From contig NZ_AOPZ01000050.1 of assembly GCF_000414115.1 (NCBI RefSeq), forward strand, positions 23,466 to 87,465: DNA of 64,000 bases, read 5' to 3'. The notes under the pieces were generated by a model. The model had not been told where the DNA came from and made no database searches. It saw only the letters and a program-made list of their open reading frames with translations. The position numbers and the translations under genes are program-made. The first letter of the stretch is position 1. Every line of letters starts with the position of its first letter. Below are positions 1 through 8,077 of the stretch, piece after piece. This stretch comes from Streptomyces aurantiacus JA 4570. GTDB lineage: Bacteria > Actinomycetota > Actinomycetes > Streptomycetales > Streptomycetaceae.

Positions 1-1
1 G

Positions 2-562
2 TACGAGGCGGACGACGTGATCGGCACCTTCGCCGCGCGGGCCGCGGGCCCGGTCGACGTCATCACGGGCGACCGCGATCTGTACCAGTTGGTGGACGAC
101 GCCCGCGGCATCCGCATCCTCTACCCCTTGAAGGGAGTCGGCAGCCTCCAGGTGACCGACGAGGCGTGGCTGCGCGAGAAGTACGGCGTGGACGGCCCCG
201 GCTATGTGGACCTCGCCCTGCTGCGCGGCGACCCGAGCGACGGGCTGCCCGGCGTGCCCGGCATCGGCGAGAAGACCGCGGCCAAGCTGCTCGACGCCTT
301 CGGTGACCTGGCCGGGATCATGGCGGCCGTCGACGACCCGCGCTCGAAACTCACCCCGTCGCAGCGCAAGCGCCTCGACGAGTCCCGCGCCTATGTGGCC
401 GTGGCCCCGAAGGTGGTCCGGGTCGCGGACGACGTGCCCCTGCCGGACGTCGACGTCGCACTCCCGCGTGCGCCGCGCGATCCGGCCGCCCTGGAGGAGC
501 TCGCCGCGCGCTGGGGACTCGGCGGCTCATTGCACCGGCTGTTGACCGTACTTCAGGACTGA
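2..562 (+). CDS. 5'-3' exonuclease (C-terminal part; 5' end outside window)
   Basis: The reading frame is open from base 2 and begins mid-protein (YEADDVIGTFA), so the N-terminus lies upstream of the window. YEADD and TGDRDLYQLV are the acidic metal-binding motifs of the PIN-like FEN/Pol I 5'-nuclease fold. GDPSDGLPGVPGIGEKTA is its helix-hairpin-helix DNA-binding element. The protein ends about 90 residues later with no polymerase domain, so this is a stand-alone flap/5'-3' exonuclease of the kind seen in actinobacteria (Rv2090-like, recalled) and not DNA polymerase I. It probably acts on flaps or RNA primers in the cytoplasm. The family call is confident; the substrate is inferred. Confidence 0.9.
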   Translation, partial: YEADDVIGTFAARAAGPVDVITGDRDLYQLVDDARGIRILYPLKGVGSLQVTDEAWLREKYGVDGPGYVDLALLRGDPSDGLPGVPGIGEKTAAKLLDAFGDLAGIMAAVDDPRSKLTPSQRKRLDESRAYVAVAPKVVRVADDVPLPDVDVALPRAPRDPAALEELAARWGLGGSLHRLLTVLQD

Positions 563-566
563 GGTG

Positions 567-585
567 TTAGGTTAGGTAAACCTAA
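567..585. promoter_or_regulatory. Iron box (DmdR/IdeR-type operator)
   Basis: The 19-mer TTAGGTTAGGTAAACCTAA is an interrupted palindrome that differs from the DtxR/IdeR/DmdR iron-box consensus (TTAGGTTAGGCTAACCTAA) at only two central bases. It lies 40 bp upstream of the siderophore-interacting protein start and immediately after the exonuclease stop. A possible -35 (TTGACC, 542-547) would put the -10 inside the box, consistent with Fe(II)-dependent repression. The motif is seen directly; the regulator is inferred. Confidence 0.88.
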
Positions 586-625
586 CCAATTGTGGATGAG
601 TGGACTCAGGGGAAGGCCGACCGCC

Positions 626-1462
626 ATGGCAGAGCGACCCGCACGCAAGACTCCCAAGCCCCACATCGCGCAGGTCGTGCGCACCGAACGGCTGACGCCC
701 CATATGCAGCGCGTGGTCGTCGGCGGCGAGGGCCTGGCGGAGTTCACGGCCGGGGACTGCACGGACCACTATGTGAAGCTGCTCTTCGCGCCGGAGGGCG
801 TGAGCTATCCGGAGCCCTTCGACATCCAGCGCATCCGCGAGGAGCTGCCGCGCGAGCAGTGGCCCGTGACGCGTACGTACACGGTGCGCTGGTGGGACCC
901 CAAGACCCGGGAGCTCGCCCTCGACTTCGTGATCCACGGCGACGAGGGCCTCGCCGGACCGTGGGCGCAGCGGGTGCGGCCGGGTGAGACGGTCCGCATG
1001 CTCGGCCCCGGCGGCGCGTACACCCCGGACCCGGCCGCCGACTGGCACCTGATCGCCGGCGACGAGAGCGCCCTGCCCGCGATCGCCGCCGCCCTGGAGG
1101 CCCTGCCCGAAGGCGCCGACGTGCGCGCCTTCGTGGAGGTCGAGGGTCCCGAGGAGGAGCAGCCGATCGACACGCACGCCGAGGTCGTCTGGCTGCACCG
1201 CGCCGGCCGCCCCGTCGGCCAGGCCCTGGTCGAGGCCGTGCGCGCGCTGGACTTCCCCGCGGGCGACATGCAGGCGTTCGTGCACGGCGAGGCGGGCTTC
1301 GTGAAGGAGCTGCGCCGCCTGCTGCGCGTGGAGCACCAGGTCCCGCGCGAGCGCCTCTCCGTGTCCGGCTACTGGCGCCTCGGCCACAACGAGGACGGCT
1401 GGCAGGCGTCGAAGCGGGAGTGGAACGCGCAGGTGGAGGCCGAGCAGGAAGTGGCGGCATAG
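626..1462 (+). CDS. Siderophore-interacting protein (FAD-dependent ferric-siderophore reductase)
   Basis: A 278-residue cytoplasmic flavoprotein of the SIP/ViuB family, which releases iron from imported ferric siderophores by NAD(P)H-dependent reduction. The N-terminal FAD-binding half contains TRTYTVRWWD, the family's flavin-contact R-x-Y-T/S motif, followed by the LDFVIHG strand. The C-terminal half has the SIP domain with GDESALPAI and the closing GYWRLGHNEDGW signature. ATG at 626 is preferred because the family starts just before KPHIAQVVRT; earlier in-frame starts fall next to the iron box. The iron box just upstream implies iron-repressed expression. It is a single-gene unit, with no siderophore synthesis genes nearby. 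Confidence 0.92.
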   Translation: MAERPARKTPKPHIAQVVRTERLTPHMQRVVVGGEGLAEFTAGDCTDHYVKLLFAPEGVSYPEPFDIQRIREELPREQWPVTRTYTVRWWDPKTRELALDFVIHGDEGLAGPWAQRVRPGETVRMLGPGGAYTPDPAADWHLIAGDESALPAIAAALEALPEGADVRAFVEVEGPEEEQPIDTHAEVVWLHRAGRPVGQALVEAVRALDFPAGDMQAFVHGEAGFVKELRRLLRVEHQVPRERLSVSGYWRLGHNEDGWQASKREWNAQVEAEQEVAA

Positions 1463-1571
1463 CGCTTCGGCGGTGAGGGTGGGCGCCGCCTGCGTGGGCC
1501 GGCGGCGGCGCCGGGCGGTCGCGCGGGAAAACCGCTGTCCCCGCGCGGCGGCCGCGCTGCACGATGACGGC

Positions 1572-2159
1572 ATGCCTTACAAGATCCCCAACGTGGTGGA
1601 GCCCGGCACCCTCGCCGGCCAGGAGCAACCGACCCTCGCCGCCTCCGGTGGCCTGATCCTGCGTGCCTGGTCGCCCAAGGACGCGCCCGCCGTGTACGAG
1701 GCGTTCCAGGACCCGGCGTTGCAGCGGTGGCACGCGCGGGTGGCCGACTCCGAGGACGAGGCCCGGGAGTGGATCGAGGACTGGCGCGCGGCGTGGGCGA
1801 AGGAGCGGGCCGCGACCTGGGCGGTCGCGGACGCGGACACCGGCGAGGTGGCGGGCCGGGTCGCGCTGCGCGAGATCAACCTCGGTGACGGCCAGGCGGA
1901 GATGGCGTACTGGACGATGCCGCGCGCCCGCGGCCGGGGCGTCGCGCCGCGCGCGGTCACCGCGCTCGCGGGCTGGGCGCTCGACGTGGTGGGCCTGCAC
2001 CGGCTGGAGCTCTACCACGCCACGGCCAACGAGGCGTCGTGCCGGGTGGCCCTGAAGACCGGCTTCGTGGCGGAGGGCGTCAAACGGAGCGCGGTGCTGC
2101 ACGAGGACGGCTGGCACGACATGCACCTGCACGCCCGGATCAGGGGGGACGCGACCTGA
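1572..2159 (+). CDS. GNAT family N-acetyltransferase (RimJ/RimL-like)
   Basis: A 195-residue protein with the GNAT fold. It has an N-terminal strand (LILRAWSPKDAPAVYEAF), the central AYWTMPRARGRGVAPRAV motif A that binds the acetyl-CoA pyrophosphate (R/Q-x-x-G-x-G/A), and the C-terminal LHRLELYHATANEASCRVALKTGF typical of the RimJ/RimL branch. Members acetylate protein N-termini or small molecules; the acceptor here is unknown. ATG at 1572 is chosen because upstream sequence is low-complexity Arg/Ala. No strong Shine-Dalgarno is visible, and a CACGAT-like -10 six bases upstream suggests a leaderless transcript. It is a monocistronic gene followed by a repeat-rich spacer. Confidence 0.85.
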   Translation: MPYKIPNVVEPGTLAGQEQPTLAASGGLILRAWSPKDAPAVYEAFQDPALQRWHARVADSEDEAREWIEDWRAAWAKERAATWAVADADTGEVAGRVALREINLGDGQAEMAYWTMPRARGRGVAPRAVTALAGWALDVVGLHRLELYHATANEASCRVALKTGFVAEGVKRSAVLHEDGWHDMHLHARIRGDAT

Positions 2160-2173
2160 GGGAGGACGGGGCC

Positions 2174-2380
2174 AGGGGAGCCGCGCCCCGAAGGGGCGCG
2201 GGGAACTGCGCGCCAAGCCACATCGAACCCCGCGGCCTGCAAGGAACCACAAGAGGCACCCCCTGCCCAGCCACAGGCGAAGGGCCCCGCGCAGAGGGAG
2301 GCGCCTCGCGCAGAGGAACGGCACCCCACGCAGAGCGAGGGCACCCCACGCGGAGGGGCCCCGCCCCGGCAGACCCCACG
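2174..2380. repeat. GC-rich intergenic repeat with hairpin and imperfect tandem units
   Basis: This non-coding spacer begins with a strong hairpin at 2181-2201 (CCGCGCCCC, loop GAA, GGGGCGCGG) followed by GGAACTGCGCG..AGCCAC. I recognise this as resembling a dispersed intergenic element common in Streptomyces genomes (from memory). Downstream, 2255-2380 contains degenerate units such as GGCACCCCACGC and CGCAGAG repeated several times. The hairpin may end the acetyltransferase transcript. I see no plausible coding region on either strand here. Confidence 0.55.
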
Positions 2381-2385
2381 CCCCG

Positions 2386-2391
2386 TACTCT
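2386..2391 (+). promoter_or_regulatory. Putative -10 box of a leaderless promoter
   Basis: TACTCT fits the TANNNT consensus and lies eight bases before the GTG at 2400. No Shine-Dalgarno sequence is visible, so transcription may begin at or next to the start codon. This favours GTG 2400 over the in-frame TTG at 2391, which would overlap the box. Confidence 0.4.
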
Positions 2392-2399
2392 TGCCCGCT

Positions 2400-3344
2400 G
2401 TGACCCGAAGACGCCGCGTTCCGCCCGCTCCCCTGCCGCAGCGCGACGGCGTCGACCCGGTGCGGGTCCGGCTGCCGGACGGCGGGGCGTGGGCCTGCGT
2501 ACGGGACCATCTCGTCGAGCGGCTCGCGGCACCGCCCGGCCTCGTCGACGCGATGCTGCGCGAAGGGCGGATCGTCGGCGCGGACGGGACGCCGGTGGCA
2601 CCCGACGCCCCGTACACGCCGGGCGCGTACCTGTGGTTCCACCGGGACCTGCCGGACGAGCCCCCGGTCCCCGGCGCCATCGACGTCGTCCACCGCGACG
2701 AGCACATCGTCGTCGCCGACAAACCGCATTTCCTCGCCACCATGCCGCGCGGCAGCCACGTGGCCCAGACGGCTCTCGCCCGGCTGCGCTCCCGCCTCGG
2801 CATCCCGGCGCTCGGCGCCGCGCACCGCCTGGACCGGCTCACCGCGGGGCTGCTCCTGTTCACGGTGCGGCCCGAGGAACGCGGCGCGTACCAGTCGCTG
2901 TTCCGCGACCGCCGGGTGCACAAGGAGTACGAGGCCGTGGCCGCTTACGACCCTGGGCTCGACCTGCCGCGCACCGTACGCAGCCACATCGTCAAAGAAC
3001 GCGGCGTCCTCGCCGCCTACGAGGTGCCCGGCGCCGAGCCGAACAGCGAGAGCCGCGTCGAACTGATCGAGCACGACGGCCGGCTCGGCCGCTACCGGCT
3101 CCTCCCGCACACCGGCCGCACGCACCAGCTCCGCGTCCATATGAACGCCCTCGGCCTGCCCATCCTGGGCGACCCGCTCTACCCGGAGGTACGCGCGGCG
3201 GCGGCGCCGGACGACTTCCGGCGCCCCCTCCAACTCCTGGCCCGTGTCCTGGAGTTCACCGACCCCGTCACCGGGACCGCACACCGCTTCGTGAGCGGAC
3301 GCACCCTGGAATCATGGTCCGCGTACGAGGACTGGGCCCACTAG
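2400..3344 (+). CDS. RluA-family RNA pseudouridine synthase
   Basis: A 314-residue enzyme that isomerises uridine to pseudouridine in rRNA or tRNA. The catalytic motif AHRLDRLTAGLLL, with the nucleophilic Asp in HRLDR, sits near residue 140. The second family block HTGRTHQLRVHMNALGLPILGDPLY follows towards the C-terminus. The N-terminal ~90 residues look S4-like (VDAMLREGRIVGADG) and precede the VVHRDEHIVVADKPH strand. GTG 2400 is chosen over TTG 2391 because of the apparent leaderless promoter. The gene converges with the P450 gene and ends 25 bp from it. The target nucleotide cannot be read from sequence. Confidence 0.9.
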   Translation: MTRRRRVPPAPLPQRDGVDPVRVRLPDGGAWACVRDHLVERLAAPPGLVDAMLREGRIVGADGTPVAPDAPYTPGAYLWFHRDLPDEPPVPGAIDVVHRDEHIVVADKPHFLATMPRGSHVAQTALARLRSRLGIPALGAAHRLDRLTAGLLLFTVRPEERGAYQSLFRDRRVHKEYEAVAAYDPGLDLPRTVRSHIVKERGVLAAYEVPGAEPNSESRVELIEHDGRLGRYRLLPHTGRTHQLRVHMNALGLPILGDPLYPEVRAAAAPDDFRRPLQLLARVLEFTDPVTGTAHRFVSGRTLESWSAYEDWAH

Positions 3345-3369
3345 CCCGGCCCGGGAGCCGGCGAAGCGC

Positions 3370-4870
3370 TCAGTAGCCCCGCCACCACTCCAGGAAGCGC
3401 CGCCACGCACCCTTGCGCCGGACCGGCGCGGCCGCCGGGTCCTGCGGTGCCGGGGCCGCGGGGGCCGCCGGCTGCGCGGCCGGGGCGGCCGGCTGCGGGA
3501 ACGGCTGCGGCATCGGGGACGACACCTCCCAGTTCTTGCGCGGCGTCGGCACATGCGACATCGGCCGGGCCGTGACGTCCTGCGGCGGCCGCTTGCCGAA
3601 CTGCACCGGCAGCTCCACCAGATGCCGCGACAGGATCGACGACCGCCAGCGCAACTCCCGCTCGTCCACGGCGAGTTCCACGTCGGGCAGCCGCATGAGC
3701 AGCGCGTCCACACCGGTGTCGGCGATGGCGCGGCCGATGTCCTGGCCGGGGCACTCGTGCGGCCCGCCGCTGAACGCGAGGTGGGACCGGTTGCCCTGCA
3801 TGTTCGCGGACAGGTCGGGGCGGACAATGGGGTCGACGTTGCCCGGCTGGATGCCGAGGAGCAGGCCGTCGCCCGCCTTGATCTGCTGGCCGCCGAGCTG
3901 GGTGTCCTGCTTCGCGAAGTAGCCGACCATCGCGCTGAACGGCGGCTCGTCCCACAGCGACTGCTCGACCGCCTCGGGGACGGTCATCTGGCCGCCGCTG
4001 AGCTGGGCGCGGAAGCGCGGGTCGGTCAGCACCATGCGCAGCACGTTCGCGATGAGGTTCGCCGTGGCCTCGTACGCCGCGATCAGCACAAGCCGCAGAT
4101 GGGCGGCGACCTCGTCGTCGGTGAGCTGCGCGGGCTGGGCGATGAGGGCGCTGGTGAAGTCCTCCTCGGGCTGGGCCCGGCGGCGCACGACGTGCCGGGT
4201 GAGCGCCTCCATCACGTACGCGTTGCTGGCGATGGCCGTTTCGGTGCCCTTGATCATGTCCCGGGCCGCCTGCACCATGCGCTCGCTGTACTCCTCGGGC
4301 ATGCCGAGGACGTGCAGCATCACCATCATCGGCAGATGCTCGGCGAACTGGCCCACCAGGTCGGCCCGGCCGATCTCGCAGATGTCGTTGAGCAGCCTGT
4401 TGCTGTAGCGGTTGATGTGGCGGCGGATGCCGCGGTGGTCGAGGCCCGCCATGGCGCCGGTGACGGCCCCGCGCAGACGCTGGTGCTCGGCGCCCTCGGC
4501 GAAGGAGCACATCGGCTGCCAGGTGAACACCGGCGCAGAGCGGGTGGTCCAGGCCCGCGGTGCCGTCCTTGACGGCGCTCCACTGCCGGGAGTCGCGGCA
4601 GTACTGCGACGGCGTGCGGACCATGTGCAGGTTCTCGCTGTGGCCGAGCACCGCCCAGACGCGTACGTCGTTGTGGATCAGCGCCGGGGCCACCGGGCCG
4701 TGTTCGGCGCGCAGTTTCTCGTACACGCCCGCGAGGTCGTGGTCGGCCTCGGGGCCGAACAGGCGGCGCAGGCCGCCGGCGCCGAAGCCGGAGGGCTCGT
4801 GGGCGGGGCAGCCGGGGGGCGGCGCGGTGGCCGCGTCGGTGCCGGGCCGGGAGGGTGAGGGAGTCGTCAC
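3370..4870 (-). pseudogene. cvnE: Conservon cytochrome P450 CvnE (CYP157-like, no ExxR), with apparent single-base frameshift
   Basis: Last gene of the conservon. Reading from GTG 4870, the first ~112 residues (to LDHPLC) are in one frame; from about 4530 the rest (VFTWQPMCSFAEGAEHQRLR...) is in another. Removing one C near 4534 restores HPLCPVFTWQPMC and one ~499-residue P450. The haem loop GGPHECPGQD is intact, with the Cys codon at 3751-3753. The K-helix ExxR motif is replaced by EQSLW (3952-3966), which I recall as the hallmark of the CYP157 family (CYP157C1). A Pro/Ala-rich tail of ~60 residues ends the protein. The partners are the CvnA-D complex at the membrane. The frameshift may be a sequencing error or a true lesion. 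Without correction the first frame runs to 3341 as a nonsense fusion. Confidence 0.85.
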
Positions 4871-4981
4871 GGTGGTTCGCTCCGGGGTCGCGAAAGGTCC
4901 GGGTGTGGGGTCGTGGGGCGGGCTGCGGGTGGAACGGGGGTGGGGCGTGCCGGACAGGTCCGGCTGCGCGAGCCGGTGCGG

Positions 4982-5611
4982 TCAGGCCCTGGCCGCGGCC
5001 AGGGCGTGCAGATAGCGCATGAGTGTCATCAGCGTGTCCTTGCTGGAGATCCGCCGGCGGGCGTCGCAGTGCACTATCGGTACGTGGCTGTCCAGGTCGA
5101 GAGCCGTACGCAGAGCGTCGACCGGGTGGCGGGGCGCGTCCGGGAAGTCGTTGACGGCGATGATGAACGGGACGCCGCGCTCCTCCAGGCGTCCGATCAC
5201 GTCGAAGCTGACCTCCAGGCGGCGGGTGTCGATGAGGACGACGGCGCCGAGGGCACCCTCGAAGAGGCCGTTCCACAGGAACCAGAACCTCTCCTGGCCC
5301 GGGGTGCCGAACAGATACAGCACCAGTTCCTCGGAGATGCTGATCCGGCCGAAGTCCATCGCGACGGTCGTGGCCGTCTTCGTCTCGGAGCCGTAGTTGT
5401 CGTCGACGCCGATGCCGGCCTGCGTCATGGTCTCTTCGGTGGTCAGCGGACGGATCTCACTGACCGAGCCCACCATCGTCGTCTTGCCGACTCCGAACCC
5501 GCCCACGATGACGACCTTCACGGCGGCCGCGGCCGTGTCGGGCAGGACGTCCCGCTCGCTGGGCCCGGTGATCGCGCCGTTGGTGAGCGTGTCAGAGCTT
5601 TTGAAGTCCAT
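4982..5611 (-). CDS. cvnD: Conservon GTPase CvnD (RarD-like)
   Basis: A 209-residue small GTP-binding protein of the bacterial MglA/conservon family. The Walker A/G1 loop is GGFGVGKTTMVGSVSEI at about residues 37-53. FGTPGQERFWF replaces the usual DTAGQ switch II, and VNDFPDAP serves as the NKxD-like G4. It is the signalling GTPase of the heterotrimeric-G-protein-like conservon complex and is assumed to be membrane-associated through CvnA. Its start overlaps the end of cvnC by 20 bp, indicating translational coupling. About 110 bp separate it from cvnE. Confidence 0.93.
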   Translation of the reverse strand: MDFKSSDTLTNGAITGPSERDVLPDTAAAAVKVVIVGGFGVGKTTMVGSVSEIRPLTTEETMTQAGIGVDDNYGSETKTATTVAMDFGRISISEELVLYLFGTPGQERFWFLWNGLFEGALGAVVLIDTRRLEVSFDVIGRLEERGVPFIIAVNDFPDAPRHPVDALRTALDLDSHVPIVHCDARRRISSKDTLMTLMRYLHALAAARA

Positions 5612-6038
5612 GCATCACCGCTTCGAGAAGGGAACGGTCGGGGAGCGCGGAGCGCACGACGGGTGCGCGCGCCTGCACTAAGTCGGCCGCGAGCAGGTCC
5701 GTGAGGACCACGGTCACCACGCTGACCGGCAACGCCATGTAGGCCGAGAGCTCCGCGACGGACAGCGGTGTCCGGCACAGCCGCAGCACGGCGGTCTGCT
5801 CGGGCTGCGCCGTCGGGGCCGGGTCGTCCTTGGCGACGATCAGCGTGACCAGGTCGAGCGGTGCCCGCTCCGAGTCGTCGCCGGTGAGGATGTAGAGCCT
5901 CTCCGGGTTCTCGGGAGTGCGGCGTTCACGCCGGACGGGCACCTCCGCCTGGAAGCGGTCATCGGGGCCGTCGAGGCCGGGGAAACCGTCCGGTCCTTCG
6001 GGGATGGCGTCTTGCGGGGGGTCTTGCGGATGAGTCAT
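5592..6038 (-). CDS. cvnC: Conservon DUF742 protein CvnC (contains a TTA codon)
   Basis: A 148-residue DUF742 protein with an acidic, Pro-rich first 45 residues. The family core follows: RLYILTGDD, the LRLCRTPLSVAELSAYMALP winged-helix-like segment, and VVTVVLTDLLAADLV. It is a scaffold component of the conservon. Its ATG overlaps the cvnB stop (ATGA, 6035-6038) and its 3' end overlaps cvnD. The notable feature is a leucine TTA codon at 5681-5679 (residue 120, in AADLVQAR). TTA is decoded in Streptomyces only by the developmental tRNA BldA, and I found no other in-frame TTA in this window. The codon would make synthesis of CvnC, and by coupling CvnD, dependent on bldA. Confidence 0.93.
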   Translation of the reverse strand: MTHPQDPPQDAIPEGPDGFPGLDGPDDRFQAEVPVRRERRTPENPERLYILTGDDSERAPLDLVTLIVAKDDPAPTAQPEQTAVLRLCRTPLSVAELSAYMALPVSVVTVVLTDLLAADLVQARAPVVRSALPDRSLLEAVMHGLQKL

Positions 6039-6448
6039 ACGGCCTGCCCGTCTCGCCGGGGCGGGCTCGTGAGGTGGGCGCCGATCCGGACGACCAGGTC
6101 CCGCATGCGGTTGCCGATCAGTCCCGCGTCGACGGTCTCCTCGGCAAGCACGGCGAGATACGCGCCGGCGCCCGCGGCCATCATGTAGAAGTAGCCGCCG
6201 TTGACCTCGATGATGACCATGCGCATCTTGCCGTTGCCGTCGCTCTCCGGGATCTCGGTGGCGACGGCGGCGGCGAGGCTCTGCAGCCCGGCGCAGGCGG
6301 CGGCGAGGCGGTCGGCTCCGTCGGGGTCGCCGCCGTGGCGCGCGATGCGCAGTCCGTCGGCGGAGAGCACCACGATCTGCCGGACCCCGTGCACGCCGTC
6401 GGCGAGCTCCTTGAGCATCCAGTCGAAGTTGGCCCGCTGCTGGATCAC
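6035..6448 (-). CDS. cvnB: Conservon roadblock/LC7 protein CvnB
   Basis: A 137-residue roadblock/LC7 protein, the usual partner (MglB-like) of the conservon GTPase. Family features are FDWMLKELADGVHGVRQIVVLSADGL, the LAAACAGLQSLAAAVA helix, MRMVIIEVNGGYFYMMAAG and the closing MRDLVVRIGAHL. The GTG at 6448 is chosen because it gives the family N-terminus (xIQQRANFDWML) and overlaps the cvnA stop as GTGA (6445-6448). Longer in-frame extensions only read antisense-like Arg/Pro-rich sequence through cvnA. It probably acts as an activator or scaffold for CvnD. Confidence 0.93.
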   Translation of the reverse strand: MIQQRANFDWMLKELADGVHGVRQIVVLSADGLRIARHGGDPDGADRLAAACAGLQSLAAAVATEIPESDGNGKMRMVIIEVNGGYFYMMAAGAGAYLAVLAEETVDAGLIGNRMRDLVVRIGAHLTSPPRRDGQAV

Positions 6449-8076
6449 TTCCAGCCCCCCTCGTCGGCGTTGTCGGTGCTGCCGTGGTCGTTCTGGTTGC
6501 GGACCTGCTGCGGGGCCGCCGGGTCGTGCGGGCGGTCGCCCCCGGCGGGGTCCTCGCCGTTCACGCCCTTCATGAATGCCTCGATCCAGAGACCGGGCTC
6601 CTTCTCCTCCTGCTGCGCCGGCTGCGGCGGTGGAGGGGGCCCGGCGGCCATGGCCGCCTCGGCGCGGCGCTGGGCCTCGGCCTCCTGCGCGTAGCGCTCG
6701 CTGAGCGACATCTTGACCCGACTCCTGCGCTGCGGAAGGCCGTTGGCCGTCCACTCGGTGACTTCGGGGATGTCGTCCTCCATGGACGCCCTGAGCGGCA
6801 TGGAGGGGCGCGGCACCGTGGTGACCTTGCGCGGCTTCTTGCGGCGGATGTCGCGGGCCTCTTCGATGATGGTGCCGTCGGCGTTCACGCGCGGCACGGC
6901 GGCGGCACCGATGCCGTGCGCGAGGCCGGGCGCCGGCTCGGAGGTGAGCATGTCGCGCGGCACGATGAGGACGGCGCGGACGCCGCCGTACGCCGACTGC
7001 CTGAGCGACACCTGGAGGTTGTACATCTGCGAGAGCCGGCCCACGACGGCCATGCCGAGGCGCGGTGTCTCACCGAGGTCGTTCAGGTCCATGCCCTGCT
7101 GGGCCCGTTCCAGCATCCGCTCGGCCCGGGCGCGGGCCTCCTCGCTGAGGCTGACGCCGCCGTCCTCGATCTCGACGGCGATGCCCGTCTGCACCTCGAC
7201 CGCGGTGACGTGCACCCGGGTCTGCGGCGGCGAGTAGCGCGTGGCGTTGTCGAGCAGTTCGGCGCAGGCGTGGATGAGCGGCTCCACCTTGGTGCCGTGA
7301 ATGTTGACCTTGGCGATGGAGTGCAGGTCGACGCGCTGGTACTCCAGGATCCGGGACATGGCGCCGCGCAACACGCTGAACAGCGGTACGGGCTTGGGCC
7401 ACTGGCGTCCCGGCCTGGCGCCGCCGAGCACCGTGATCGAGTCGGCGAGGCGGCCGATGAGGGCCGTGCCGTGGTCGATGCGGAGCAGGTCGTCGAAGAC
7501 CTCGGGGTTGCGGCCGTGGAACTCCTCCATGTCGCGCAGTTCCGCGGCCTGTTGGTGGACGATGGACTGCACGCGCCGCGCGATGTTGACGAAGGCGCGC
7601 TGCGAGTTCTCGCGCATCGCCTCCTCGCGGTCCAGGGTGTCCAGGATGGCGCGCAGCAGGATGCGCTGGGACTGCGGCAGCCGGCGGTTGGTCTCGTCGC
7701 CGTCGATGACGTGGCGGATGACCTCCGAGGGGGCCTCGCCCTGCCGGACCCGGTGCAGGGTCTCGGGCAGCAGCTCACTGCCCAGGCGGACGGTGTCCTC
7801 GTCGAGGGCCGCGATGCGGTGCTCCAGGTGGGCGGTCTGCGCCGCGTGGCTCCTGCGCAGGTTCCGGAGGACGCGGCCGCGGCGCGCCGCCTCGGAGCCG
7901 ACGGCGATGACCACGAGCGTGGCGATGGCGCCGCACCAGCCGACCGCGATCCGGGCCGGCTCCGTCACCGCGGCGACGGCGGCTCCCGTCGCCGCGGCCA
8001 TCAGCATGGCGGGCAGCAACAGCACGCGTGCGTAAGGGACTTCTCGGCCACCGGGAGGCGATTGAACACTCACCAT
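6445..8076 (-). CDS. cvnA: Conservon sensor-kinase-like membrane protein CvnA
   Basis: A 543-residue membrane protein opening the conservon. Two hydrophobic helices near the N-terminus (VLLLPAMLMAAATGAAVAAV and the VGWCGAIATLVVIAVG segment) leave almost no external loop. A helical dimerisation region is followed by a GHKL ATPase domain: N-box HACAELLDNATRYSPP, G1 box EIEDGGVSL, and GMAVVGRLSQMY. The last ~130 residues are charged and Pro/Ala-rich. From memory, S. coelicolor CvnA9 and S. griseus RarA are the same gene next to the same helicase, and rar mutants are altered in aerial mycelium formation and antibiotic production. ATG 8076 follows a ~400 bp spacer. Confidence 0.92.
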   Translation of the reverse strand: MVSVQSPPGGREVPYARVLLLPAMLMAAATGAAVAAVTEPARIAVGWCGAIATLVVIAVGSEAARRGRVLRNLRRSHAAQTAHLEHRIAALDEDTVRLGSELLPETLHRVRQGEAPSEVIRHVIDGDETNRRLPQSQRILLRAILDTLDREEAMRENSQRAFVNIARRVQSIVHQQAAELRDMEEFHGRNPEVFDDLLRIDHGTALIGRLADSITVLGGARPGRQWPKPVPLFSVLRGAMSRILEYQRVDLHSIAKVNIHGTKVEPLIHACAELLDNATRYSPPQTRVHVTAVEVQTGIAVEIEDGGVSLSEEARARAERMLERAQQGMDLNDLGETPRLGMAVVGRLSQMYNLQVSLRQSAYGGVRAVLIVPRDMLTSEPAPGLAHGIGAAAVPRVNADGTIIEEARDIRRKKPRKVTTVPRPSMPLRASMEDDIPEVTEWTANGLPQRRSRVKMSLSERYAQEAEAQRRAEAAMAAGPPPPPQPAQQEEKEPGLWIEAFMKGVNGEDPAGGDRPHDPAAPQQVRNQNDHGSTDNADEGGWK

Positions 8077-8077
8077 G

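Noticed and set aside
744..3284. A long minus-strand open frame opposite the SIP, GNAT and RluA genes
   Set aside because: Arg/Pro/Gly-rich translation without motifs, antisense to three recognisable genes.
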